Of a DNA stretch of 14,743 bases, positions 1 to 6,639 are shown one piece after another. How positions within the stretch are numbered: the first letter of the stretch is position 1; each line of letters starts with the position of its first letter. The stretch is taken from NCBI GenBank assembly GCA_030604975.1, contig JAUVUV010000010.1:1-14743 (forward strand), read 5' to 3'. A model generated the notes under the pieces. The model ran no database searches, had not been told where the DNA came from, and saw only the letters and a program-made list of their open reading frames with translations. The position numbers were made by a program, and so were the translations under genes. The stretch is from Candidatus Glassiibacteriota bacterium (GTDB taxonomy: Bacteria > Gemmatimonadota > Glassbacteria > GWA2-58-10).

Positions 1-109
1 CCTCAAAGAAAAATAGACTCTATTACTCGAAAGGAAAAAAGAGGATAACAGTACGTGAATACGGACTTCCGGCCTGGAAACCGCTTTCTGCCGGCTGTTT
101 ATGGGAAAT

Positions 110-152
110 AAATCCCCCTGTGTCCCCCTTTAAGAAAGGGGGAGGGTTTTGC
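110..152. repeat. Imperfect C-run/G-run palindrome, degenerate copy
   Basis: The segment starts with AAATCCCCC, continues to CCCCCTTT at 124-131, and after a 3-base turn reads AAAGGGGG at 135-142. The inner 8-bp arms pair perfectly, while the outer arms have decayed. It has the same architecture as the perfect palindrome at 232-278 and is probably an older copy of the same dispersed element. I cannot tell from one window how many copies the genome carries. Confidence 0.7.
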
Positions 153-202
153 TATCCACAGCTAAGAAAGAGGGAGGATGTTGTTTGCAATCCATCCACA
201 GC
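132..202. repeat. Two-unit imperfect tandem repeat
   Basis: Unit 1 (132-162) and unit 2 (164-202) both begin AAGAAAG, continue with a purine run containing GGGAGG, and end ATCCACAGC. Unit 2 is about 8 bases longer because of an insertion near 180-195. Unit 1 overlaps the right arm of the palindrome at 110-152, so the duplication probably copied part of that element together with its flank. Confidence 0.65.
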
Positions 203-231
203 CATTTCAAATACGCCAATGACTATACTTT

Positions 232-278
232 AAATCCCCCCTGACCCCCCTTTGGCAAAGGGGGGTCAGGGGGGATTT
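232..278. repeat. Perfect 47-bp inverted repeat (REP/MITE-like)
   Basis: Bases 232-254 are the exact reverse complement of 256-278 around a single central G at 255. The arms run AAAT, six C, TGA, six C, TTTG. Such AAATCCCCC...GGGGGATTT palindromes are known as dispersed intergenic repeats in several bacterial phyla. Because the arms are perfect, this copy appears recent or maintained, unlike the decayed copy at 110-152. It could form a very stable hairpin in RNA from either strand. Confidence 0.85.
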
Positions 279-421
279 CTGCATCTGTGGGCAATTTTTT
301 AGAAAGTATCCAATTTTATTATGAACCCATTTTCGGGACACCACACCAGGGCGTGGTTGCTGCACACTTTCTGCCCGATCGAACCCTGAGCGCTGAACAG
401 CTCCTTTATGTGCTCTTTCGA

Positions 422-1258
422 TTACGGTACCCACACCGGCACGTAAGCAAAAAAACCTGCCGTATTGAGAAACGCCCTCTCTGCCAGGCCCGGCAGGCCC
501 GAATAGCCGAATGCGTGGGAATCCGGAATCAGGGAAGCGGGCAGGGAATCATGGCGCCGGCCGTCAAATAGCCGCTCGAATTCTTCCCGCTCCAGGTACA
601 GGCCGCAGGCCACGGGGCCGAGAGCTTTTTCCACCAGCTCCGTAACACTCTCCAGGCTTTCACTCGTGAAACGCACAAGCCCCGGCAGGCCTTTCCAATG
701 GTCGAAACTGGTGACCAGTTCAGCCGCGCCGGAGCGGATCCGGGCCACAAAGCTGAAATAGAGCAACTCCCTGTCGAAAACAGCGAATACCAGGCAGTTC
801 CCTGCGGGGATTTCATTCGAGACGAAAGAACTCATTTGCCTGAAACCGACAGGTCCCCGGTCAAGGCTCGGTTCCGGGTAAATTGCCATGCGCTCGTTGA
901 ACTGGGAGATAACCACCTCGTTGACCCGCTCCAGATAATGGTATTTTTCCTCATCCTGTTTCGGAGTCAGATTTTGGGCTGCATAAATCCTGTCGTAGTT
1001 GTCCATGTCAGTTACAACCACCCGGTGCACTCTTTCGGAAAGTTTTTTATAGAGAGCCATCGCTGTTTCGCGCGCATCTCTTACCGGGGAAGAGCCGACC
1101 CGGGTATCCCGGCCGTTGATCAGCAACCTGCGGGGATTGCCCTCCTCGTGCCAGAGAACCGCCTGAGGCCGCATTGCTGACAGGCGCGGAAATACGTTGC
1201 TGAAATCTGCGAATCCTCCGGGATCGATATCGATTACTTCGATCTGCCGTGCAATCAT
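422..1258 (-). CDS. Hypothetical protein, translationally coupled to the glycosidase-like gene
   Basis: This is a 278-residue protein that I do not recognise. It has no signal peptide and no clear membrane segment, so it is probably cytoplasmic. Visible features are an acidic opening (VIDIDPGGF), the strand-like segment RVVVTDMDNYDRIY near residues 79-92, a charged helix-like stretch near 97-120, and a hydrophobic aromatic C-terminus ending FFAYVPVWVP. The start is well supported. The ATG at 1258 shares one base with the TGA of the upstream gene (TGATG), and a strong Shine-Dalgarno GGAGGTGAG lies at 1270-1262, seven bases from the ATG. It is therefore probably made together with the upstream glycosidase-fold protein, even though that protein carries an export signal and this one does not. 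I assign no function. Confidence 0.8.
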   Translation of the reverse strand: MIARQIEVIDIDPGGFADFSNVFPRLSAMRPQAVLWHEEGNPRRLLINGRDTRVGSSPVRDARETAMALYKKLSERVHRVVVTDMDNYDRIYAAQNLTPKQDEEKYHYLERVNEVVISQFNERMAIYPEPSLDRGPVGFRQMSSFVSNEIPAGNCLVFAVFDRELLYFSFVARIRSGAAELVTSFDHWKGLPGLVRFTSESLESVTELVEKALGPVACGLYLEREEFERLFDGRRHDSLPASLIPDSHAFGYSGLPGLAERAFLNTAGFFAYVPVWVP

Positions 1259-3396
1259 CAGCTCACCTCCCAGACTTCAACCCGGTATGCAGGAAGACGC
1301 ACCCTGATTTTTCCCTCTTTTTCAAAACTCACACCGGTCCACAGGTTGCGGAAGCTGTAGCTGCCCGCGAAAAAGATATCGCTATTCTGCTGTCTGGCGG
1401 AAGGGTTGGCCACAAACAGCATTTTCCGGTTATCTCGTGAGCATTGAACAGCAAGGTCGAGACTTGAATTAGACCGCGTAAAGGGAAGGTCTATCTCCAG
1501 GGTTTTGAGCAAATCACCCACCTGAAGCGGGCTTTCCATGTAGATCAGGTTTCCGCCGGTGGATCGGGCGCCTGGCGATAAATCAGTCAAATAATCATCC
1601 ACGGATACTGCCCGGTTGAAAAACTGCATGATTGACCAATCGGTTTTCATTCCCTCATCCAGGCGGCACCTTTCCGGACCGAAAATAAGGGTCCCCCCGG
1701 CATGAACATACTGCTCGAGCGCCGCCAACTCTTCAGCGTAGAGAAAATCGATTGTCGGCAGAATGGCGACCCGGTATTCGAGAAGCCGTTCGGCAGGCAG
1801 TCGGGTACTACCGTAGTTCCACTCGAAACCGACTTCTCTCATCAAGGCTTGCACCTGATCACTCCACAGGCGACAGGCCTCTGGCGAGGAACGGAAACCG
1901 AAATCGATCGATTCTGCAAACACCTCTCCGTCAATCTGAAAATTTTCCTTCACCTTTGTCTGCTCCATGGCATGCACAAGACGGTCCAGGCCATGATTGA
2001 AAAGGAATATGATCTGTGTACAACTGCTGAACTCGTGGAAACGGGACTCGCGCAGGAAGCGGTGTATCTGTCGGTAAACGCCGTATAATTCCTCTCTCGG
2101 CCGTCCGTCCCGCCGAATGGGACTGCCAATCCAGCGGTTTCGCTCAACAGCCATGTAGATATTCCACCCTTTCAGCCCGTGCATCAGGGCGGTAAGGCTG
2201 GCAAAATATATATTTTCAGGTGATTGAGAAATCTTCCGGCCGCTCAGGCAAAATCCTGCCCCATATTCAGCAGGCCGGAACGGGTAGGCGCTCATTCCCG
2301 CCCCTGCGCGGCATAGTTTGCGTTCAAGGTCGTAATCAATGCTGCTGGTGTTGCTGCTGATTCCGGCCAGATCGATTCCCTGCGTGGCCTCCGTATCCAC
2401 GATATTGGCCGGTGCACGGAAATCTCCCGGGATGCAGTAGAATACCGGCACGCCCATTATACCGCGCTCCGCCATCATGCGGGCGATCCGTTCCAGAGAC
2501 CAGGTTATCCCCCACTCGCGGAACTCGACCCAGTCGAGATAGGCCGGCAGGTTATCCATCCTTTCCGCGCGAAAGCGTCTCGGCGGTTCCACCATCTCGA
2601 AAGACTGGTAGTGGGTTCCGTAGGCCCTGTTGAGTTTCTCCACACGTACGTATTTCCTGGCAAGCCTTTCTCGATAGAGTGCCAGGGCGCTAGGATGGTA
2701 ATCTAAAGTATAGGGATACCACAGGTGGCGAAAATAGCTCAGCCCGCTGTCAGCCTGAACCCCGATAATCGGTCCGCCGGTGGTATGCAGCCGGCTGGCA
2801 AGAATTGGAATTACCGCATCAAAATATAGGGTTGTTTCCTCGTAAAACTTTTCACTGAAACAACTTGGAACAGGAAACTGTCCGCTCGGCGTATGAATAA
2901 TCTCGAATGTATCCTCGCTGGTTCTTGCCGCAACCTGGATATCATAAAGAACCCGCTGGGGCAGGCTGGAGCAGGCGGATTCACTGTCGAAGTATGGACC
3001 CGGTCGCACGAGAACCTTGAATCCCTTCTTTTCCGCCAAATCGATAAAACGCGCGAGATCCTTTCGCTTGTCATGGCTTCCGAAATCGAACTTGCCCCGC
3101 TCGATTTCATGTACGCCCCACGGTACGCTGGTGCAGACCGTGTTCAGGCCCATCCGGGAAAGCCGGTCCAACAGAGCTGGCCAGAGATCGTATTCGTGGT
3201 GCCAGTAATGGAAACTGCCGCTGTAGACAGGAAAGAGCTTGCCGTCCACGATAAATCCGTTACGGCTCACTTCCACGGGAGACCTTTCTCCCCCGGAGCA
3301 GCTCTCTCCGGAAAGGCCAACTAAAGTTAAGGCTGCGGAGCCCAACCCAAGCGAGATTATAAATTCTCTCCTGTTAATAGACGGTTCTTTCATCAT
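1258..3396 (-). CDS. Tat-exported GH35/GH42-like glycoside hydrolase-fold protein
   Basis: The protein has 712 residues. The N-terminus carries a twin-arginine signal (NRREFIISLGLGS, R9-R10) followed by a hydrophobic stretch to about residue 29; C33 lacks a proper lipobox. Residues 48-140 resemble the GH35 beta-galactosidase barrel start: SGSFHYW, GLNTVCTSVPWGVHE, and RPGPYFDSE at 131-139. Residues 237-270 look more like GH42. GGPIIGVQADSGLSYF at 207-222 aligns with the family's VQxENEYG acid/base motif, but the catalytic Glu falls on Gly218. A plausible nucleophile, E377 in PAEYGAGF, remains. Residues 541-575 resemble the Rossmann-like glutamine-amidotransferase (trimerisation) domain of GH42, and the C-terminus ends in a beta-sandwich-like tail. 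The start could be the ATG at 3396 or at 3393. It is probably exported and binds or cleaves a galactoside-type glycan, but activity and substrate are uncertain. Confidence 0.8.
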   Translation of the reverse strand: MMKEPSINRREFIISLGLGSAALTLVGLSGESCSGGERSPVEVSRNGFIVDGKLFPVYSGSFHYWHHEYDLWPALLDRLSRMGLNTVCTSVPWGVHEIERGKFDFGSHDKRKDLARFIDLAEKKGFKVLVRPGPYFDSESACSSLPQRVLYDIQVAARTSEDTFEIIHTPSGQFPVPSCFSEKFYEETTLYFDAVIPILASRLHTTGGPIIGVQADSGLSYFRHLWYPYTLDYHPSALALYRERLARKYVRVEKLNRAYGTHYQSFEMVEPPRRFRAERMDNLPAYLDWVEFREWGITWSLERIARMMAERGIMGVPVFYCIPGDFRAPANIVDTEATQGIDLAGISSNTSSIDYDLERKLCRAGAGMSAYPFRPAEYGAGFCLSGRKISQSPENIYFASLTALMHGLKGWNIYMAVERNRWIGSPIRRDGRPREELYGVYRQIHRFLRESRFHEFSSCTQIIFLFNHGLDRLVHAMEQTKVKENFQIDGEVFAESIDFGFRSSPEACRLWSDQVQALMREVGFEWNYGSTRLPAERLLEYRVAILPTIDFLYAEELAALEQYVHAGGTLIFGPERCRLDEGMKTDWSIMQFFNRAVSVDDYLTDLSPGARSTGGNLIYMESPLQVGDLLKTLEIDLPFTRSNSSLDLAVQCSRDNRKMLFVANPSARQQNSDIFFAGSYSFRNLWTGVSFEKEGKIRVRLPAYRVEVWEVS

Positions 3397-3437
3397 CTTT
3401 TTCTCTTAGGACATTTTTCATCCTGAGACATATTTAT

Positions 3438-4394
3438 TTAGATCATTACATCGACAATACTGTAGAAAAGTGGGATGGTAAACAGCGCCACCAAGTAGGA
3501 AATAACCAGTATTCCACAGACAAGCTTTTCATCCCCGCCGTAATGGATCGCCTGAATGGCCAGAGCCGTGGCAGGCGGTGAAGAGGCCTCAAGGATCCAG
3601 AAGGCGCTCTCCAGGGGTGTGCTGCTGATTGAGGTATATTTCAGCACGAGAATCATCAGAACAGGAACGAACAGGAGCTTGAGCGCCACCACACGGAAAA
3701 TGTCGAAAAAAGAGGGTAACCCGCTCACGTGGAGAGAACCCATTGTAAAGCCAAGTAGAACTGTGGCAAGCGGCACACAGGATTTACCCACCATTTCAAC
3801 CGAACTTAAAAATATTTCAGGCACATAGAGTCTCAGGTCCGTGAATACGAGAAACAACGCCACCAGAGAGGAATAAAACGGCACGGTAAATACCTGGCTC
3901 AACTTTATTTTTGTTCCTCTGGTGTGGGAAATGAAAAATTTCCCCACACTCCAGAGCAGGGGCATGTAACCGAGCAGCATCAGAAACAGAATGACCGAAA
4001 ATTTTCCGAACTGCGCGGGAAAGAGTACCTCGCCGATCGGCAGAATCAGGTAGCCGGCATTCTGGAAGGTGGTCATTGCGCTCAGGGTAAAACCCCTCTC
4101 GTGGTCCCGCCAGAACACCAAACGCGACAGGGCCAGAGTTCCAAAGGTGAGCGCTGCGCCTATCAGAGGATATTTCCACCAGTGAGGGTAGGTTGAAGTA
4201 TCGAAATTGTTAAGAATGCTTGCGAAAATAAGACAGGGCAGAGCGAGGTTGACAACCACCCCGGACAAAGCGCGAATATGCGAGTCATTGAAAACTCTTT
4301 TGCGCACCAGAAAAGCGCTTCCCCCGATAACGAGCGCAATTTTAGCCATCGCCCCCAGCGAGGCCAGGAAAGATGCTGCGAGAAGTAAATGCAA
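3438..4394 (-). CDS. AEC-family (auxin efflux carrier-like) transporter
   Basis: This 318-residue, strongly hydrophobic protein has about ten predicted membrane segments in the two-bundle pattern of the Mem_trans/AEC family. Family signs are the first helix leading to a basic loop (LVRKRVFND), the segment VVNLALPCLIFASIL near residues 47-61 with its helix-breaking Pro, and the C-terminal ASSPPATALAI, the crossover motif of the second bundle. AEC proteins move small organic anions across the inner membrane; the substrate here cannot be read from sequence. The start is uncertain. TTG at 4394 directly follows an in-frame TAA and gives a full first helix, while the ATG at 4349 would cut that helix to about 15 residues, so I prefer the TTG. 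The glycosidase-like gene follows 41 bases downstream, which suggests co-transcription. Confidence 0.85.
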   Translation of the reverse strand: MHLLLAASFLASLGAMAKIALVIGGSAFLVRKRVFNDSHIRALSGVVVNLALPCLIFASILNNFDTSTYPHWWKYPLIGAALTFGTLALSRLVFWRDHERGFTLSAMTTFQNAGYLILPIGEVLFPAQFGKFSVILFLMLLGYMPLLWSVGKFFISHTRGTKIKLSQVFTVPFYSSLVALFLVFTDLRLYVPEIFLSSVEMVGKSCVPLATVLLGFTMGSLHVSGLPSFFDIFRVVALKLLFVPVLMILVLKYTSISSTPLESAFWILEASSPPATALAIQAIHYGGDEKLVCGILVISYLVALFTIPLFYSIVDVMI

Positions 4395-4483
4395 TTACGT
4401 TCCCGTGTCAGAGTGAAATTATCAAGATTTACCCATTAGACTTCCCGAGGCGAGTTTAACAGGCAGATAAGACTAATAATACC

Positions 4484-4501
4484 GGCCTAAAAAGATAGGC
4501 C
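4484..4501. promoter_or_regulatory. Inverted repeat GGCCTA-N6-TAGGCC, possible operator
   Basis: The arms GGCCTA (4484-4489) and TAGGCC (4496-4501) are perfect, with a 6-base A-rich spacer. The repeat lies about 90 bases upstream of the AEC transporter start and about 220 bases upstream of lpdA. No T-run follows on either strand, so it does not look like a terminator. An operator for a dimeric regulator is possible but unproven. Confidence 0.35.
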
Positions 4502-4581
4502 TGGGCAACTGTTTATTCAAGTAGTATGTTAAGAGGCAAGGAGCCCCGAACCAAAAATATTGACAGGCCCTCCCGGGAACT

Positions 4582-4604
4582 GAAAAATAAAACAGTCATT
4601 TTTC
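4582..4604. promoter_or_regulatory. AT-rich inverted repeat upstream of lpdA
   Basis: GAAAAAT at 4582-4588 pairs with ATTTTTC at 4598-4604 around a 9-base loop. It overlaps the place where a -10 element would sit for the TTGACA at 4560, so a bound regulator there could affect lpdA. The stem is A/T only except for one pair and may be chance in an AT-rich leader. Confidence 0.25.
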
Positions 4605-4723
4605 CTACGTCTTTTCAGGGCTTTGGGATATCAACTGAATTCAATTCTTTTTATTCGAATATTGTAATAATCCGGAAGATATAGCAACAATCCTCAAAGC
4701 GATTTCTCGATTTGGAGTTAATC

Positions 4724-6118
4724 ATGGCTGAAGTAAAATCATTCGACCTGGCTGTTGTGGGCAGCGGCCCCGGCGGATACGTGGCGGCGATCAAGGCTGC
4801 CCAGGAGGGCCTTTCGACCGCACTAATAGAATCCGACCGGCTTGGAGGAGTCTGTCTGAACTGGGGCTGCATACCCAGCAAAGCCCTCTTGCGCAGCGCT
4901 CAACTTTACGAGCAGATGCTCCGGGCCACCGATTTCGGGCTCTCGGCCGCTGAAATAAGCTTTGACTGGGAGGCGATTGTCAAGCGCAGCCGCCAGATCT
5001 CTGACCGGATGATGCGCGGGGTTAAATACCTGATGAAGAAAAACGAGATCGCTGTTCTAAAGGGCAGGGGTGTACCTCTTGATAAGGGCAGGATCAGGGT
5101 CGAGGGAGAAAACGAACAAATTGTCAGGGCGAAAAACATTGTCCTCGCAACCGGAGCCTGTGCCCGTTCGCTTCCCCGCATCGAGATCGACGGAAATGTA
5201 GTAATAACAAGCCGAGAGGCTCTCATCCTGCAACATATTCCGGAATCAATCGTTATAGTCGGGGGAGGCTCGATAGGCATGGAATTCGCCTACCTTTTCA
5301 GCGCTTTCGGTACGAAGGTGACAGTTGTTGAGCTGCTGGAAAGGGTGCTTCCCCAAGAGGATGCGGAAGTTTCGGAAGAGCTTCAGAAGATTTACAGAAA
5401 AAAAGGGGTGCGGCTGCTTACCGGCGCGAAAGTCGAGAGTATCGCCCTGAAAAACAGTGCTGCCGAAGTAAAAGTGAAAAACGGGGATGAGTTAGAAACG
5501 GTCGAATGCGACAAGGTTCTGATCGCTGTGGGCGTGACCGGCAATATCGGGGGGCTGGGATTGGACGAGGCCGGAGTCGCGGTGGAAAGGGATTTTATCA
5601 AGGTCGATGAGTCCTATCGGACGAGCGCTCCGGGTATCTGGGCGATCGGGGACTGTATCGGGCCGCCGCTGCTGGCCCATGCGGCATCCAGGGAGGGAAT
5701 CGAGGCGGTCAACTCGATTCTCGGCCGACAATGCCGCTACCTGGAGCCGGAACTTGTCCCGAGCTGCACCTATTGCCAGCCCCAGGTGGCGAGTGTCGGG
5801 ATCACAGAAGCTGCAGCGAAAGAGAGAGGTTACGATACGGCGGTCGGCAGGTTTCCGTTCCGCCCCCTGGGCAAGGCTCTCGTCATGGGTGAACCGGAGG
5901 GTTTCGTGAAAGTGGTTGCCGATAAAAAGAGCGGCAAAATTCTTGGCGTACACATCCTTGGCTCGGAGGCCTCCGAGATGATCCCGGAAGCCTCACTGGC
6001 CAGATGGCTCGATTCAACCGCGGCGGACATTCACAATACCGTGCATCCACATCCGACACTCTCCGAGGCCCTGATGGAAGCAGCTTCGGACTCTTTCGGC
6101 AAGGCCATTCATCTTTAA
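4724..6118 (+). CDS. lpdA: Dihydrolipoyl dehydrogenase (E3)
   Basis: This flavoprotein reoxidises the dihydrolipoyl groups of 2-oxoacid dehydrogenase complexes (pyruvate, 2-oxoglutarate, branched-chain) or the glycine cleavage system and makes NADH in the cytoplasm. It has 464 residues, a normal family length. In order: FAD-binding GSGPGG at 13-18, redox disulfide C44/C49 in GGVCLNWGCIPSK, NAD-binding VGGGSIGMEFAY at 179-190, second FAD motif AIGDC near 307-311, and the interface domain with the catalytic pair H443/E448 in HPHPTLSE. All key residues are present. The ATG at 4724 is chosen because GGAG at 4714-4717 sits six bases upstream; an in-frame TTG at 4712 overlaps that site and is unlikely. 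No E1 or E2 gene is beside it. It precedes the nuo genes by 164 bases, so it may have its own promoter or be co-transcribed with them. Confidence 0.95.
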   Translation: MAEVKSFDLAVVGSGPGGYVAAIKAAQEGLSTALIESDRLGGVCLNWGCIPSKALLRSAQLYEQMLRATDFGLSAAEISFDWEAIVKRSRQISDRMMRGVKYLMKKNEIAVLKGRGVPLDKGRIRVEGENEQIVRAKNIVLATGACARSLPRIEIDGNVVITSREALILQHIPESIVIVGGGSIGMEFAYLFSAFGTKVTVVELLERVLPQEDAEVSEELQKIYRKKGVRLLTGAKVESIALKNSAAEVKVKNGDELETVECDKVLIAVGVTGNIGGLGLDEAGVAVERDFIKVDESYRTSAPGIWAIGDCIGPPLLAHAASREGIEAVNSILGRQCRYLEPELVPSCTYCQPQVASVGITEAAAKERGYDTAVGRFPFRPLGKALVMGEPEGFVKVVADKKSGKILGVHILGSEASEMIPEASLARWLDSTAADIHNTVHPHPTLSEALMEAASDSFGKAIHL

Positions 6119-6199
6119 GGTTGTTATCAGGCAAAGGCATGTTTGAGGAATTATCCAGGCACTGAGGACTAAATAGTTTTTTCTGGACAAACCGGCCCG

Positions 6200-6219
6200 T
6201 TGTTAGTACTTGTTAGTAC
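6200..6219. promoter_or_regulatory. Exact tandem 10-bp repeat upstream of nuoA
   Basis: TTGTTAGTAC occurs twice back to back (6200-6209 and 6210-6219). The spacing of 10 bases is about one DNA turn, so two regulator subunits could bind on the same face. GTTGT at 6199-6203 is also the reverse complement of ACAAC at 6218-6222, which gives the block partial dyad symmetry. It lies about 65-85 bases before nuoA in the only large gap upstream of the nuo genes. An operator or activator site is plausible, but I could not place a convincing -35/-10 pair next to it. Confidence 0.4.
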
Positions 6220-6282
6220 AACGTCTTCGTATTTTCATCCGGGTTACAACACCTCAGAACATTTAATCAAATCTCATCGCCC

Positions 6283-6639
6283 ATGCATAGCTACCTTCCA
6301 ATACTGCTCGCGATAATCGTTACCGCCCTGATTGTCGGAGCGGTGCTTGGTCTCAGCGCTCTGATCGGCCCCAAACCCGAAATCACCAAAGAGAAAGAAA
6401 GGCCCTTCGAATGTGGCTATATCCCGTTCCAGGAGCCAGGCAAACGTTTTCCGGTACACTACTATGCGGTCGCCATTCTCTTTATCGTTTTCGATATCGA
6501 GATAATCTTTCTCTATCCGTGGGTTGCCTCTTTCGAGGCAGTCGGTAAAACGGGCTTTTTCGCGGCAATTTTTTTCATCCTGATTTTGACTTTCGGACTG
6601 GTTTACGAATGGCTCAGGGGAGGTCTTGAATGGCATTAA
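6283..6639 (+). CDS. nuoA: NADH-quinone oxidoreductase subunit A
   Basis: NuoA is a small membrane subunit of complex I next to NuoH, at the junction of the membrane and peripheral arms. This one has 118 residues and three membrane helices (about 4-28, 62-84, 92-112). Family signs are the FECGY motif in the first loop, whose Cys lies near the quinone chamber, and FDIEIIFLYPW in helix 2 with the conserved acidic residues. The ATG at 6283 gives the usual N-terminus, but no Shine-Dalgarno is visible before it, unlike nuoB, nuoG and nuoH. The stop lies inside the start of nuoB (10-base overlap), so the two are probably translationally coupled. Confidence 0.95.
   Translation: MHSYLPILLAIIVTALIVGAVLGLSALIGPKPEITKEKERPFECGYIPFQEPGKRFPVHYYAVAILFIVFDIEIIFLYPWVASFEAVGKTGFFAAIFFILILTFGLVYEWLRGGLEWH

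Larger units (their letters stand above)
1..421. other. Non-coding region with G/C-run repeats
   Basis: No convincing gene lies here. The first 100 bases are featureless to my eye. From about 110 to 278 there are runs of C followed by runs of G that make three related repeat elements, listed separately. Reading frames that cross the palindrome give the low-complexity peptide typical of such repeats and look like artefacts. The stretch lies downstream of the minus-strand gene that stops at 422. A hairpin from 232-278 could slow or end that transcript, but no clean T-run follows it. Confidence 0.6.
4395..4723. promoter_or_regulatory. Divergent intergenic region between the AEC transporter and lpdA
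   Basis: This 329-base gap separates two divergent transcripts, so it should hold both promoters. It is AT-rich towards lpdA. A TTGACA hexamer at 4560-4565 is a good -35 candidate for lpdA, but the -10 region after it (around 4583-4589) is poor. Other visible structure is a GGCCTA/TAGGCC inverted repeat at 4484-4501, a GAAAAAT/ATTTTTC inverted repeat at 4582-4604, and the 8-base palindromes TGAATTCA (4636-4643) and ATTCGAAT (4653-4660). I see no small gene and no riboswitch that I recognise. Confidence 0.45.

Noticed and set aside
110..278. Possible CRISPR array or origin
   Set aside because: The repeats are few, unequal and palindromic, without regular spacers, and there are no DnaA-box clusters or cas genes.
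207..434. A 75-codon minus-strand frame crossing the palindrome
   Set aside because: Its SPLTPLCQRGVRGDL-like end is just the translation of the C/G-run repeat, a common false gene call.
698..1180. A 160-codon open frame on the plus strand
   Set aside because: It is opposite the 278-residue gene, which has a coupled start and a strong ribosome site; this frame has neither.
2896..3400. Lipoprotein signal on the glycosidase-like protein
   Set aside because: Cys33 is preceded by GES rather than a lipobox, while the twin-arginine motif and hydrophobic core fit a Tat signal.
4712..4723. TTG start for lpdA giving four extra residues
   Set aside because: The TTG overlaps the GGAG ribosome site that serves the ATG at 4724, and the family N-terminus fits the ATG.
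6119..6199. Terminator after lpdA
   Set aside because: A T-run exists near 6177-6182, but only very short stems (such as CCAG/CTGG) can be drawn before it, so I do not call one.
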